DNA of 58,684 nt, taken from positions 1 to 58,684 of the forward strand of contig NZ_FNJA01000013.1 in assembly GCF_900104385.1 (NCBI RefSeq), written 5' to 3'. The stretch is from Rhodoferax sp. OV413 (GTDB lineage: Bacteria; Pseudomonadota; Gammaproteobacteria; Burkholderiales; Burkholderiaceae_C). The notes beneath the pieces are model-generated. The model was given only the letters and a program-made list of their open reading frames with translations, was not told the origin of the DNA and did no database searches. Made by a program: the position numbers and the translations under genes. Shown here piece after piece: positions 31,748 through 40,853 of this stretch. Position 1 is the first letter of the stretch. Each line of letters begins with the position of its first letter.

Positions 31748-33112
31748 ATGGCCTCCGCCCTTACCGACAAACTCTCCCGCCTGGTCAAAGAAATCCGTGG
31801 TCAGGCCCGTATTACCGAGTCGAACGTGGCCGACATGCTGCGCGAAGTGCGCATGGCCTTGCTGGAAGCCGACGTGGCCTTGCCGGTGGTGCGCGACTTC
31901 ATCGCACGGGTAAAGGAAAAAGCCCTGGGCCAGGAGGTGATGGGCTCGCTGTCGCCTGGCCAGGCGCTGGTCGGCATCGTCAACCGTGAGCTCAGCCGCA
32001 CCATGGGTGAGGGCGTCAGCGACATCAATCTGGCGGCCCAGCCGCCCGCGGTGATCTTGATGGCTGGCCTGCAAGGTGCGGGTAAGACCACCACCACCGC
32101 CAAGCTGGCCAAGCACCTGATCGAAAAGCGCAAGAAGAAGGTCTTGACCGTGTCGGGTGACGTGTACCGCCCGGCTGCCATTGAGCAGCTGAAGACGGTG
32201 ACCAAGCAGGCGGGCGCCGAGTGGTTCCCCAGCACGGCCGACCAAAAGCCGGCCGACATCGCCGCCGCCGCGCTCGACTATGCGCGCAAGCACTACTTTG
32301 ACGTGCTGCTGGTCGACACCGCCGGTCGCCTGGCGATTGACGAAGTGCTGATGAACGAAATCAAGGGCCTGCATGCGCTGTTGAAGCCGGTGGAAACCTT
32401 GTTTGTGGTCGATGCCATGCAAGGTCAGGACGCTATCAACACCGCCAAGGCTTTCTCCGATGCCCTGCCGCTGACCGGCATCATTCTGACCAAGACCGAT
32501 GGCGATTCGCGCGGCGGTGCGGCGCTGTCGGTGCGCCACGTGACCGGCGTGCCGATCAAGTTTGCCGGCACCAGCGAAAAGATCGACGGCCTGGAAGTCT
32601 TTGACGCCGAGCGCCATGCAGGCCGTGTGCTGGGCATGGGCGACATCCTCGCGCTGGTCGAGCAAGTCACCTCCGGGGTGGACATGGCAGCTGCGCAAAA
32701 GCTGGCAGCCAAGGTCAAAAGCGGCGAAAGCTTCGACCTGAACGACTTCCTGGGCCAGATCCAGCAGATGAAGCAGATGGGCGGCCTGTCCAGCCTGATG
32801 GACAAATTGCCCGCCCAAATGGCCGCCAAGGCCGGAACCATGGACATGGACAAGGCCGAGCGCGACATCCGCCGCAAAGAAGGCATCATCTACAGCATGA
32901 CCCCGCTGGAGCGTCGCAAGCCCGAGCTCATCAAAGCCACCCGCAAGCGCCGTATTGCCGCCGGCGCCGGCGTGCAGGTGCAAGAGGTCAACCGCATGCT
33001 CAACGAGTTCGGCCAGATGCAGGACATGATGAAGAAGATGAAGGGCGGCGGCATGATGAAGATGCTCAAGCGCATGGGCGGCATGAAGGGCATGCCGAAG
33101 ATGCCCTTCTAA
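31748..33112 (+). CDS. ffh: Signal recognition particle GTPase Ffh
   Basis: Binds 4.5S RNA and targets membrane proteins to the translocon with FtsY. The ATG at 31748 (MASALTDKLSRLVKEIRG) gives 454 residues: N-domain, G-domain with GLQGAGKTTTTAKLAKHL (G1), DTAGRL (G3) and TKTDGDSRGG (G4), and the Met-rich M-domain ending KMKGGGMMKMLKRMGGMKGM. Length is as in E. coli. The 4.5S RNA gene is not seen. Divergent from the ypjD-like gene. Confidence 0.97.
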   Translation: MASALTDKLSRLVKEIRGQARITESNVADMLREVRMALLEADVALPVVRDFIARVKEKALGQEVMGSLSPGQALVGIVNRELSRTMGEGVSDINLAAQPPAVILMAGLQGAGKTTTTAKLAKHLIEKRKKKVLTVSGDVYRPAAIEQLKTVTKQAGAEWFPSTADQKPADIAAAALDYARKHYFDVLLVDTAGRLAIDEVLMNEIKGLHALLKPVETLFVVDAMQGQDAINTAKAFSDALPLTGIILTKTDGDSRGGAALSVRHVTGVPIKFAGTSEKIDGLEVFDAERHAGRVLGMGDILALVEQVTSGVDMAAAQKLAAKVKSGESFDLNDFLGQIQQMKQMGGLSSLMDKLPAQMAAKAGTMDMDKAERDIRRKEGIIYSMTPLERRKPELIKATRKRRIAAGAGVQVQEVNRMLNEFGQMQDMMKKMKGGGMMKMLKRMGGMKGMPKMPF

Positions 33113-33282
33113 AGCATCGGACGCTTGCGCCACCGCGATACCTAAATGGCAATCGCTGGCGGTTAAAAAACCTATCCGGCTTTACCCTGGTGTGCCAGCC
33201 ATAGGCGCGGTTTGCGGCGGAAATGCCCCATTGGTTCGGTTACCCTGCACATTTGCTTACAAGTGGCTGCAGGTAATCGCGC

Positions 33283-34824
33283 ATGAAAAACTTCAAGATA
33301 TCCACCCGTCTGCTGGTACTGGTGGGCGTGCTGTCGGCTTTGCTGGTGGCGATTGGCGCGCTGGGCCTGTTTGGCATCGCCAAGTCGAATGCCGCCATGG
33401 CATCGATGTACCAGGACCGCATGCAGGCCCAGGCCTCGGTGGCCGACTTCCAGTTTTTGACCACCCGCAACCGGCAGCTCATCTCCAACGCGCTGCTGTC
33501 CCCCGCGCCAGAAAAAGTCGCCAAGGCCATCGCCGAGGCCGAGGCGAATATCCTGAAGAGCAACAAAGTCTGGGAATCCCTGGTGGCCGTTGAGATGAGC
33601 CCGGACGGCGAGAAGCTGGTGCAGGTGATCGCCGGCAAACACCAGCGCATCATGAAAGACGGGCTGAGCCCCGCGCTCGCCGCCTTGAAGGACTCTGACG
33701 TGGCCACTGCCCGGGTGCTGGTGGTGCGCAAATTCGACGATCTGTTCGACCCCATCGCCGAGGACATCAGTGCCTTGCTGGCCTTGACCAAGCAAGAGGC
33801 GGCCCTGGCTTACGAGGACTCTGCGGCCCGCTACCAGACCATCCGCAATATCTTCGTCGCCTCGATTGCCGGCGGCGTGCTGTTTGCCGTGCTGTTCGGC
33901 CTGGCGCTGATGCGCGGCATTACCCAGCCGCTGCTGCAGGCCGGCGAGGTGGCCAACGCTGTGGCCCGCGGCGACTTGAGCCAGAGCATCGATACCACCG
34001 GCACGGACGAAGTCGCCACGGTGATGCAGGCTCTGGCCGCGATGCAGATCAGCCTGTCCCAAGTGGTGGCCACCGTGCGCCAGGGCTCTGAAAATGTGGC
34101 CACCGCCAGCGCCGAAATCGCCCAGGGCAACCACGACCTCAGCGCCCGCACCGAACACCAGGCCAGCGCGCTGGAGGAAACGGCGGCGTCCACCGAGGAA
34201 CTGAATAGCACCGTACGGCAAAACGCCGATAGCGCCACGCAGGCCAACCAGTTGGCCCTCAGCGCCAGCAGGGTCGCCGCCGAGGGCGGGGCCGTGGTGG
34301 CCGACGTGGTGGAAACCATGAAGGGCATCAACGACAGCTCGCAGAAGATCGCCGACATCATCGGCGTGATCGACGGCATCGCTTTCCAGACCAATATCCT
34401 GGCACTCAACGCCGCGGTCGAAGCCGCCCGCGCCGGCGAACAGGGCCGCGGCTTCGCCGTGGTGGCCAGCGAAGTGCGCAGCCTGGCCGGCCGCTCGGCC
34501 GACGCGGCCAAGGAAATCAAGCAGCTGATCTCCACCAGCGTCGAGCGGGTCGCGCGCGGCACCGCCCAGGTGGACAAAGCTGGCGCCACCATGACCGAGG
34601 TGGTCAACGCCATCCGCCGCGTCACCGGCATCGTGGGCGAGATCACCGCCGCCAGCAGCGAGCAAAGCTCGGGCGTAGCCCAGATCGGCGAAGCCGTGAC
34701 CCAGATCGACCAGGCCACCCAGCAGAATGCCGCCCTGGTCGAGCAAATGGCAGCCGCCGCCAGCAGCATGCGCGCCCAGGCGCAGGACCTGGTGGACGCA
34801 GTGGCGGTCTTCAAGCTCGCCTAG
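33283..34824 (+). CDS. Methyl-accepting chemotaxis protein
   Basis: Transmembrane chemoreceptor. The 513-residue protein has an N-terminal span (about 10-32), a periplasmic four-helix-bundle-like domain (about 33-190), a second span (about 191-212), a HAMP domain, and a long cytoplasmic signalling hairpin whose tip is [34 protein letters not shown]. The ligand is unknown. It lacks a C-terminal NWETF-type pentapeptide for CheR/CheB docking. The ATG at 33283 lies in a 170-bp gap after ffh. No che gene is near. Confidence 0.93.
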   Translation: MKNFKISTRLLVLVGVLSALLVAIGALGLFGIAKSNAAMASMYQDRMQAQASVADFQFLTTRNRQLISNALLSPAPEKVAKAIAEAEANILKSNKVWESLVAVEMSPDGEKLVQVIAGKHQRIMKDGLSPALAALKDSDVATARVLVVRKFDDLFDPIAEDISALLALTKQEAALAYEDSAARYQTIRNIFVASIAGGVLFAVLFGLALMRGITQPLLQAGEVANAVARGDLSQSIDTTGTDEVATVMQALAAMQISLSQVVATVRQGSENVATASAEIAQGNHDLSARTEHQASALEETAASTEELNSTVRQNADSATQANQLALSASRVAAEGGAVVADVVETMKGINDSSQKIADIIGVIDGIAFQTNILALNAAVEAARAGEQGRGFAVVASEVRSLAGRSADAAKEIKQLISTSVERVARGTAQVDKAGATMTEVVNAIRRVTGIVGEITAASSEQSSGVAQIGEAVTQIDQATQQNAALVEQMAAAASSMRAQAQDLVDAVAVFKLA

Positions 34825-34840
34825 CGCTGCGCGCAAACTT

Positions 34841-34857
34841 CAAGCCTTTTAGGCTTG
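34841..34857. other. Short hairpin after the chemoreceptor gene
   Basis: CAAGCCT-TTT-AGGCTTG forms a 7-bp stem, extended with one mismatch by ACT/AGT. It has no T-run and may mark the end of the mcp message or be a small repeat. Confidence 0.3.
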
Positions 34858-34926
34858 TAGTGCACATGCGGTAAGCGGAGGCAGCTCTTGAATCCATAGC
34901 GATTGCCGCCTGGGCCACAATCGCGT

Positions 34927-35274
34927 ATGCCCCATTCCCCAGCGTCCGAATGGCAGGTGCTGCACATCCATCCTGCTGCACCGGCCAAACCTGTGGTCGG
35001 CGCGCCCTGCAATGGCTGCGGCGTGTGCTGCCTGTCGGCACCATGCCCACTGGGCATACTGTTGTCGCGCCGCCGCACGGGGGCCTGCGCGGCTCTGCGC
35101 TGGGATGGTGAGCACAGCCGCTATTTGTGTGGCGCCATCAGCCAGCCCGCCGATGTTCTTGCCCCGCGCTGGCGCTGGGCGGCGCCGCTGCTAAGTCGTT
35201 GGGCGCGGCGCTGGATCGCGGCGGGTGTGGGCTGTGATTCGAGCTTGCAGGTCGAACCGCCGCCCCCGGTTTAG
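34927..35274 (+). CDS. Small Cys-cluster protein
   Basis: A 115-residue protein with seven Cys: CNGCGVCC (Cys28, 31, 34, 35), CPLG (Cys40), Cys54 and Cys68, a layout that resembles the YkgJ-type iron-sulfur or zinc cluster family. A short C-terminal hydrophobic helix (about 82-100) ends the protein. Function unknown. I chose the ATG at 34927; an upstream in-frame ATG at 34903 is possible. Its stop overlaps that of prfC by 4 bp on the other strand. Confidence 0.6.
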   Translation: MPHSPASEWQVLHIHPAAPAKPVVGAPCNGCGVCCLSAPCPLGILLSRRRTGACAALRWDGEHSRYLCGAISQPADVLAPRWRWAAPLLSRWARRWIAAGVGCDSSLQVEPPPPV

Positions 35275-36899
35275 CCCGCGCTCTGCAGCGCCAACCCCGC
35301 ATGCTCGCGCAGCGGGTGGAAATGGATCTTCGGAAAGCGCTCTTGCGCCAGCCGCACGTCGTAGGGCGAGGTGCAGAGGTAGGCCAGGGTTTCTGCCGCG
35401 TCGTTGGCCATGCGCATCGGATACGCGTCGGTAAACGCGCGTAGCTCGGCCGGGGTGTCGGCGGTGATCCAGCGCGCGCCGGTGTACTGGCAGCCTTCCA
35501 GGCGGACATCGGCGTCGTACTCGGCTTTCAGGCGGTGCTGTACCACTTCAAACTGCAGCTGGCCCACGGCGCCCAGCAGCATTGGGCCGCCGACGTTGGG
35601 GCGGAACACCTGGATCGCGCCTTCTTCGCCCAGCTGGGCCAGGCCCTGCTGCAGCTGCTTGGTGCGCAGTGGGTTCTTCAAGATCACCGTCATGAACAGC
35701 TCGGGCGCGAAGAAAGGCAGGCCGGTAAACTGAAGGCTGGCGCCGTCGGTGATGGTGTCGCCGAGCTGCACGCCGCCGTGGGTGGTAAAGCCGATGATGT
35801 CGCCCGCATAGGCCTCGTCCACGGCTTCGCGGCGCTGGCTCAGGAAGGTCACCACGCTGGTCGGGCGCAGCTCTTTGGCAGTGCGTTGCACCTTGAGCTT
35901 CATGCCCGGCGTGTACTTGCCGGAGGCCATGCGCACAAAGGCGATGCGGTCGCGGTGCGCGGGGTCCATATTCGCCTGCACCTTGAAGACTACGCCGGCG
36001 AAGGCTTTGTCTTCGGGCTGAATTTCCTTGACCACCGGCTGGCGGTTCACCAGAGTGGTGCTAGTACGTGGCTGCGGCGCGGGTGCCAGGTCGACCAGAG
36101 CGTCCAGCACTTCCATCACCCCGAAGTTGTTTACGCCGGAGCCGAAGAACACCGGCGTCTGCTTGCCGGCCAGAAAGGCCTGCAGGTCCCAGGCGGGCGA
36201 GGCACCGGCAGCCAGTTCCATGCTTTGTTCGGCGGTTTCGAATTCGTGGCCGAAGCGCTTCAGTAGCTCATCGCGGTTGTCCAGGGCGATGGTTTCAAAT
36301 TCCTGCGGCAGGCGTTCCTTGCCGGAGTCGAACACCGTCATGGTTTGCGTGCGCAGGTTCATGATGCCGCCGAAGGTCTTGCCTTGGCCGACCGGCCAGG
36401 TCATGGGTACGCAAGGCATGCCGAGTTCGCGTTCGATCTCGTCCAGGATGTCCAGCGGCTCGCGCACTTCGCGGTCCATCTTGTTGACGAAGGTGATGAT
36501 GGGCGTGTCGCGTTGGCGGCAGACCTCGATCAGGCGGCGTGTTTGCGCTTCCACGCCGTTGGCCGCGTCAATCACCATCAGTGCCGAGTCCACTGCGGTC
36601 AGCACGCGGTAGGTGTCTTCCGAGAAGTCCTTGTGGCCCGGGGTGTCCAGCAGGTTGATCACGTGGTCGCGGTACAGCATCTGCATCACCGACGAGGCCA
36701 CCGAGATACCGCGCTGCTTTTCGATTTCCATCCAGTCGCTGGTGGCGTGGCGGGTCGCCTTGCGGGCCTTCACCGATCCTGCGATCTGGATCGCGCCCGA
36801 GAACAGCAACAGCTTTTCGGTCAGCGTGGTTTTACCCGCATCCGGGTGGGAAATGATCGCAAACGTGCGGCGGCGGCGGGTTTCGGAGGCGTAGGACAA
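35271..36899 (-). CDS. prfC: Peptide chain release factor 3
   Basis: GTPase that recycles RF1/RF2 from the ribosome after termination. The gene is read from the TTG at 36899 (coding MSYASETRRRRTFA) because the family's conserved N-terminus begins there and no ATG or GTG lies nearby; a second TTG at 36911 is possible. The product has 542 residues with the P-loop HPDAGKTT, DTPGHKDFSEDTYR (G3) and FVNKMDR (G4). The frame is open far upstream of the start, but that part has no family similarity. Confidence 0.93.
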   Translation of the reverse strand: MSYASETRRRRTFAIISHPDAGKTTLTEKLLLFSGAIQIAGSVKARKATRHATSDWMEIEKQRGISVASSVMQMLYRDHVINLLDTPGHKDFSEDTYRVLTAVDSALMVIDAANGVEAQTRRLIEVCRQRDTPIITFVNKMDREVREPLDILDEIERELGMPCVPMTWPVGQGKTFGGIMNLRTQTMTVFDSGKERLPQEFETIALDNRDELLKRFGHEFETAEQSMELAAGASPAWDLQAFLAGKQTPVFFGSGVNNFGVMEVLDALVDLAPAPQPRTSTTLVNRQPVVKEIQPEDKAFAGVVFKVQANMDPAHRDRIAFVRMASGKYTPGMKLKVQRTAKELRPTSVVTFLSQRREAVDEAYAGDIIGFTTHGGVQLGDTITDGASLQFTGLPFFAPELFMTVILKNPLRTKQLQQGLAQLGEEGAIQVFRPNVGGPMLLGAVGQLQFEVVQHRLKAEYDADVRLEGCQYTGARWITADTPAELRAFTDAYPMRMANDAAETLAYLCTSPYDVRLAQERFPKIHFHPLREHAGLALQSAG

Positions 36900-37015
36900 G
36901 GTGGTTTCCAAGGCAAGAGCGGGGCACTGCCGGGTGGGCAGGCAACCCGCAATTTTAACCAGCGACCCCCGCCGTGCAGCGTCGCGCCCTTGCCAGGGAG
37001 TTTTGCAGAGCGTCC

Positions 37016-38734
37016 CTAGACCTTGGCGCCCGCCTTGATCAGCGCAGCCCGTACCTCTTGTTGATCGCCGGAGGTTGCCAGGATCAGCGCGCTGATGCTC
37101 CTTTGTCCGGGGTCGACCGCATTGGGGCTCGCGCCCGCCTTGAGCAGCGGGCCCACGGCAGCACTGTTGTAGTGCTTGATGGCGTCGATCAAGGCTGCGT
37201 CGAGTTCCTTGCGCCCTGAGAAGGCGTTGGAGTCGAGCCGAAACTGGACCTGTCCTTCGCAATGGGCGCGCACCGCTTCGCCCAAGGAGCCCACCCGGTC
37301 GCATGGGTCCATCACGTTATCGCCTGCGGGGCCGGCCGCGCGCAGCGCCAGTTGCAAGCCCATGTAGTTGCCGTTCGACGCATACGTCGTGTCATCCGAG
37401 AGCAGAAAGGTGGAGTGCCCATCGGCGTTCGCCGTTTGCACCACCAACTGCAAGCGTACATCCTGGTCGCCTGCCAGGCTCTGCGGCAGCGTGAGTTGAA
37501 AGATGCCATCGCTGCGCAGGGCCACGGGGTCTTTTGCCAGATCGACCACCCAGGGCAGGGGCTCGCTTTGCGCCAAGGTGGCGGTGGTGCCGTCGCTGGC
37601 GGCCTGGCTCAGCACCAGACGAATGCTTTCCACCCGGCAGTTGACAGCCGGTTTACAGGCACTCGCTGGCGCGAGCGCCAGCTGCTGAATGCGCATGCGC
37701 AACTCCCCGCGGTTCACTTGTGCCTGGCCTTGCAGGTGGGCGCGCAAGTGCCCATCGTCGAGTAACCAGTTGCTTAGCAGCACTCCAAACTCCGGTGTGC
37801 GCACGCGCGTGCTCAGGCGCCAGGAGGCATCGGTTTCGTCCACGCCCCGCGCGCGTTCCACCCCCGCTACCGATGCGTCATCGACCGCCACGCTGTCCTC
37901 CGACATGGTCATGACCGGCCAGTCCTCGGGCTGCGCATCTGAGGACCACATGGGCATTAGCCAACTCCACGCGACCCAGCCCACCACACCGAGCGACATT
38001 GCGAACGCGCCGCGCCGGACCCAGCGAAGGCCACTTCGGACGCGTGCTGGAGACGGCAATCGAGACCCGGTGTCTGGTGCGGGCAGGCTCGACGGCTGCG
38101 GCGGCGCGTCAGTCGCCGGCTGAGATGCATCCCAGGCGTCGTGCCCGCTGTCTAAACCCGTTGCGCCGGACGTTGCGGGGCGGGTCGCAATTTCAAATGG
38201 CCATACGTCGTTCTCGCCCTGGAGCACCAGGGAAACGTACCAGAAGTCGTTCTGCGTACTTGGCAGATCGGTAGGGAGCGTGAATTCCGCCGTGACCGAC
38301 TGCACCATGAGCTCGCCGGCCACCAGCATGGGGACGGGGCTAGCGACAAACTTGCGCTCCCAGACGCTCCCAAAGCCACTCAGATCTTCGTCCGGCGAGT
38401 CAATGGTCGCCAGCAGCGTCCATGCCTGCGCCTTCAGAGGCCGGGTCAGGTTGAACGTCGCCCTTGTGGGGACGCCGTGGGGCACCGGGTCCTGCGAGAG
38501 ATGCAGCGTGACGCCAGTGCCCCGCAGACGACCGAACCAGAGCAGCAGGGCGCCGGCCGCAATCCCCATACCCGCGAGCACCGCCAAGCCCTTGAACCAT
38601 TCAGCGGTTCCGGGGTGGGGCATAACCAGCCCCCAGGCCAGCGCGTTCCAGACGATGGCGATCACTGTCAACATCGGTGCGCTAGTGCCGGGCGAGGTTT
38701 TGCGGTGGGACATCGTGTTTTTCATATGGGGCAT
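37016..38734 (-). CDS. Membrane protein with ankyrin-like C-terminus, unknown function
   Basis: I do not recognise the family. About 572 residues: two hydrophobic segments near the N-terminus (MLTVIAIVWNALAWGLVM and KGLAVLAGMGIAAGALLLWFG), a region predicted to be beta-rich (about 75-170), a Pro/Ser-rich stretch, a further membrane span (about 255-275, FAMSLGVVGWVAWSWLM), a second beta-rich domain and, at the end, two ankyrin-like helices (DAALIDAIKHYNSAAVGPLLKAGASPNAVD, split over two repeats). The start could be 38734 or 38725. It is divergent from the cyanurate cluster. The last helices hint at protein binding. Confidence 0.7.
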   Translation of the reverse strand: MPHMKNTMSHRKTSPGTSAPMLTVIAIVWNALAWGLVMPHPGTAEWFKGLAVLAGMGIAAGALLLWFGRLRGTGVTLHLSQDPVPHGVPTRATFNLTRPLKAQAWTLLATIDSPDEDLSGFGSVWERKFVASPVPMLVAGELMVQSVTAEFTLPTDLPSTQNDFWYVSLVLQGENDVWPFEIATRPATSGATGLDSGHDAWDASQPATDAPPQPSSLPAPDTGSRLPSPARVRSGLRWVRRGAFAMSLGVVGWVAWSWLMPMWSSDAQPEDWPVMTMSEDSVAVDDASVAGVERARGVDETDASWRLSTRVRTPEFGVLLSNWLLDDGHLRAHLQGQAQVNRGELRMRIQQLALAPASACKPAVNCRVESIRLVLSQAASDGTTATLAQSEPLPWVVDLAKDPVALRSDGIFQLTLPQSLAGDQDVRLQLVVQTANADGHSTFLLSDDTTYASNGNYMGLQLALRAAGPAGDNVMDPCDRVGSLGEAVRAHCEGQVQFRLDSNAFSGRKELDAALIDAIKHYNSAAVGPLLKAGASPNAVDPGQRSISALILATSGDQQEVRAALIKAGAKV

Positions 38735-38871
38735 TTTTACAGCACCCGCACACCCCTCAGACTTTGCCCTTATTCGCGTTGCGGGCCACGATGCGACCCA
38801 GAACACACAGCGCTTGAGGCGCTCGGCCCGATGCCCATTGTGATCGTTCAAACTGGCACAGTGTTTGCATC

Positions 38872-38891
38872 TCATCTTGGATACAAGTTGG
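38872..38891. promoter_or_regulatory. Candidate GntR operator before atzF
   Basis: TCATCTTGGATACAAGTTGG is a palindrome with half-sites CATCTTG and CAAGTTG around a 4-bp centre. It lies 12 bp before the atzF start. The same 20-bp pattern recurs before the transporter genes (43,828). CTTGNATNCAAG fits the TTGTATACAA-like sites of GntR/FCD regulators, one of which is encoded at 50,038. Confidence 0.7.
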
Positions 38892-38902
38892 GATGCTTAA
38901 AA

Positions 38903-40621
38903 ATGGTGCGAACCGAAATCCTGGAAGCTGGTGAAACCTTAGGCCCTCCTGCCGGCCATGCGGCTACGGCCTGGCTGTCGCGGTGCGATCCGCCCTTGGC
39001 GGGCATGCCGGAGGGCGCTTTGTCGGGCCTCCGGTTTGCGGTGAAAGACAACCTGGACGTACAGGGCCTGCCCACCACGGCGGCCTGTCCGGCCTTTGCC
39101 TACGCGCCTACAGCCCACGCCGCTGTGGTGCAAAAGCTGCTCAAGGCTGGTGCGTCGCTACAGGGCAAGACCAATCTGGACCAGTTTGCGTGCGGCTTGA
39201 ACGGCACCCGGTCCCCGTATGGCGCGGTGCCGAATGCCTTTGATCCAGCCTATGTGTCCGGCGGCTCCAGCTCCGGCTCGGCCTATGTGGTGGCCACGGG
39301 GCAGGTGGATTTCGCTCTGGGTACCGACACTGCTGGCTCGGGCCGGGTGCCGGCTGGGCTGAACAATATTGTTGGCATCAAGCCGTCCAAGGGCTTGATC
39401 AGCACGCGCGGACTGGTGCCGGCCGCGCAGAGCGTCGATTGCGTGTCCATCTTTGCCCGCACTGTGGCCACCGCCGCCAGCGTGCTGCAAGCCGCTATCG
39501 GCTACGACCCGCTGGACCCGTATTCGCGCGCGCTGAACCTCGCAAGCCAGGCTTTGCCGGCGCAGTTCCGCTTTGGTGTGCCGTCTGAGTTGGCATTCTT
39601 CGGTGACAGTCTGGCCGAGGCGGCCTTCCAGCAAGCCATCCAGCGGCTGCGCGATATGGGCGGCACGCCCGTTGCCATTGACTACGCCCCGCTGGCCGGC
39701 GCTGCGGCGCTGCTGTACGACAGCGCGCTGGTGACAGAGCGTTACGCCGCGGTGCGCAGCTTCTTTGATGCGCATGCCGACCAGGTGGTCGAGCCCGTGC
39801 GCAGCATTCTGGCGGCCGGCCGAGGCTATAGCGCGGCCGATGTGTACGAGGCCCAGGTCAAGCTGCGCGCCTACGGCCAGCAGGCCGCTGCCATGTGGAG
39901 TGGCATCGACCTGCTGCTGGTGCCCACCGCGCCCACCCACTACACGATTGCGGCCATGCAGGCCGACCCGGTGGTGCTGAACCGCAATCTGGGTGCGTAC
40001 ACCAATTTTGTGAATTTGCTGGACTACGCGGCTATCTCCGTGCCCAGCAGCATCCGGCCCGACGGCTTGCCGTTTGGCATCACCTTGATTGGACCCTGTG
40101 GCAGCGACTGGCAGCTGGCCGAGTTGGGCCAGCGCTACCACCATGCGACGGGCCTGCTGCAAGGCGCGCTGGATCTGCCTTTGCCTGCGCCGCAACCCGT
40201 GCCGGGCCTGCTCCCCGCGGTGGTGGTGCGCGTGGCCGTGGTCGGCGCCCACCTGTCCGGCATGCCGCTGAACGGCCAGTTGACCGAACGCCAGGCCACC
40301 TTGGTCGCCAGCACCACTACTGCATCGGACTACCAGCTGTACGCCTTGCCCGGCACCGTGCCGCCCAAGCCCGGCCTGCTGCGCGTCGCCCCCGGCGCGG
40401 GCACGCAGATTGCGGTCGAGGTGTGGGAGATGCCGCTGGCGCACTACGGTTCGTTCGTTGCGCTCATTCCTGCGCCATTGGGTATCGGCAGCTTGACCCT
40501 GTCCGATGGCAGCACGGTGCAGGGCTTTATCTGCGAGCCGCAGGCTTTGCACGGGGCTACGGACATCTCGCATTTCGGCGGGTGGCGTGCGTACATGGCC
40601 GGTGGCAGCCATGCCGGGTGA
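38903..40621 (+). CDS. atzF: Allophanate hydrolase (amidase-signature family)
   Basis: Hydrolyses allophanate to ammonia and CO2, the last step of cyanuric acid use. The ATG at 38903 gives 572 residues; the frame upstream runs into other genes. The amidase-signature domain has Lys48 in FAVKDNLDVQG, the cis-Ser in VSGGSSSGSA and the nucleophile Ser146 in GTDTAGSGRVPAG. The C-terminal domain (about 430-572, ending FGGWRAYMAGGSHAG) is the extra domain of AtzF-type enzymes. The family assignment is strong, and the neighbours atzG, atzE, atzH and atzD fix the pathway. Confidence 0.93.
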   Translation: MVRTEILEAGETLGPPAGHAATAWLSRCDPPLAGMPEGALSGLRFAVKDNLDVQGLPTTAACPAFAYAPTAHAAVVQKLLKAGASLQGKTNLDQFACGLNGTRSPYGAVPNAFDPAYVSGGSSSGSAYVVATGQVDFALGTDTAGSGRVPAGLNNIVGIKPSKGLISTRGLVPAAQSVDCVSIFARTVATAASVLQAAIGYDPLDPYSRALNLASQALPAQFRFGVPSELAFFGDSLAEAAFQQAIQRLRDMGGTPVAIDYAPLAGAAALLYDSALVTERYAAVRSFFDAHADQVVEPVRSILAAGRGYSAADVYEAQVKLRAYGQQAAAMWSGIDLLLVPTAPTHYTIAAMQADPVVLNRNLGAYTNFVNLLDYAAISVPSSIRPDGLPFGITLIGPCGSDWQLAELGQRYHHATGLLQGALDLPLPAPQPVPGLLPAVVVRVAVVGAHLSGMPLNGQLTERQATLVASTTTASDYQLYALPGTVPPKPGLLRVAPGAGTQIAVEVWEMPLAHYGSFVALIPAPLGIGSLTLSDGSTVQGFICEPQALHGATDISHFGGWRAYMAGGSHAG

Positions 40622-40643
40622 TTTTTCAGCGAAAGGCGCGGTG

Positions 40644-40853
40644 ATGACGGAGCAGCAAATGGAAACCTATGTCGATGCGGCCGCCACCGCGCTGGGCCTG
40701 GCGCTGGGCGATGCGCGCCCTGGCGTGCTGCGCTATTTCGCGCTGGCTGCGGGCATGGCCGAGCTGGTGCAGGCCGTGCCCTTGACGGTGCAGGACGAGT
40801 CGCCCATGGCCTTCATCCCCGTTTCGCCAGTTGTGCCCGGAGACGCGCCATGA
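40644..40853 (+). CDS. atzG: AtzG, small subunit of 1-carboxybiuret hydrolase
   Basis: A 69-residue DUF4089 protein (MTEQQMETYVDAAATALGLA) that in Pseudomonas sp. ADP binds and stabilises AtzE in a heterotetramer, related in role to GatC with GatA. It overlaps atzE by 4 bp (ATGA), as in that strain, so translation is coupled. Small enough to be missed by automatic tools; the coding start at 40644 fits the family. Confidence 0.88.
   Translation: MTEQQMETYVDAAATALGLALGDARPGVLRYFALAAGMAELVQAVPLTVQDESPMAFIPVSPVVPGDAP

Noticed and set aside
31577-33133. 518-aa open frame on the minus strand opposite ffh
   Set aside because: It mirrors ffh, is very rich in His, Leu and Gln as expected for antisense frames in GC-rich DNA, and shows no family motif.
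33172-34836. 554-aa open frame opposite the chemoreceptor gene
   Set aside because: Composition (Gly, His, Asp and Ala-rich) is that of an antisense shadow; the plus-strand receptor has clear domains.
36900-37304. Upstream extension of prfC to a 677-aa frame
   Set aside because: The extra part is low complexity, overlaps the next gene and has no RF3 similarity; RF3 proteins are about 530 residues.
38477-38902. Upstream extension of atzF to a 714-aa frame
   Set aside because: It overlaps the divergent gene and the operator; the amidase-signature family starts near the chosen ATG.
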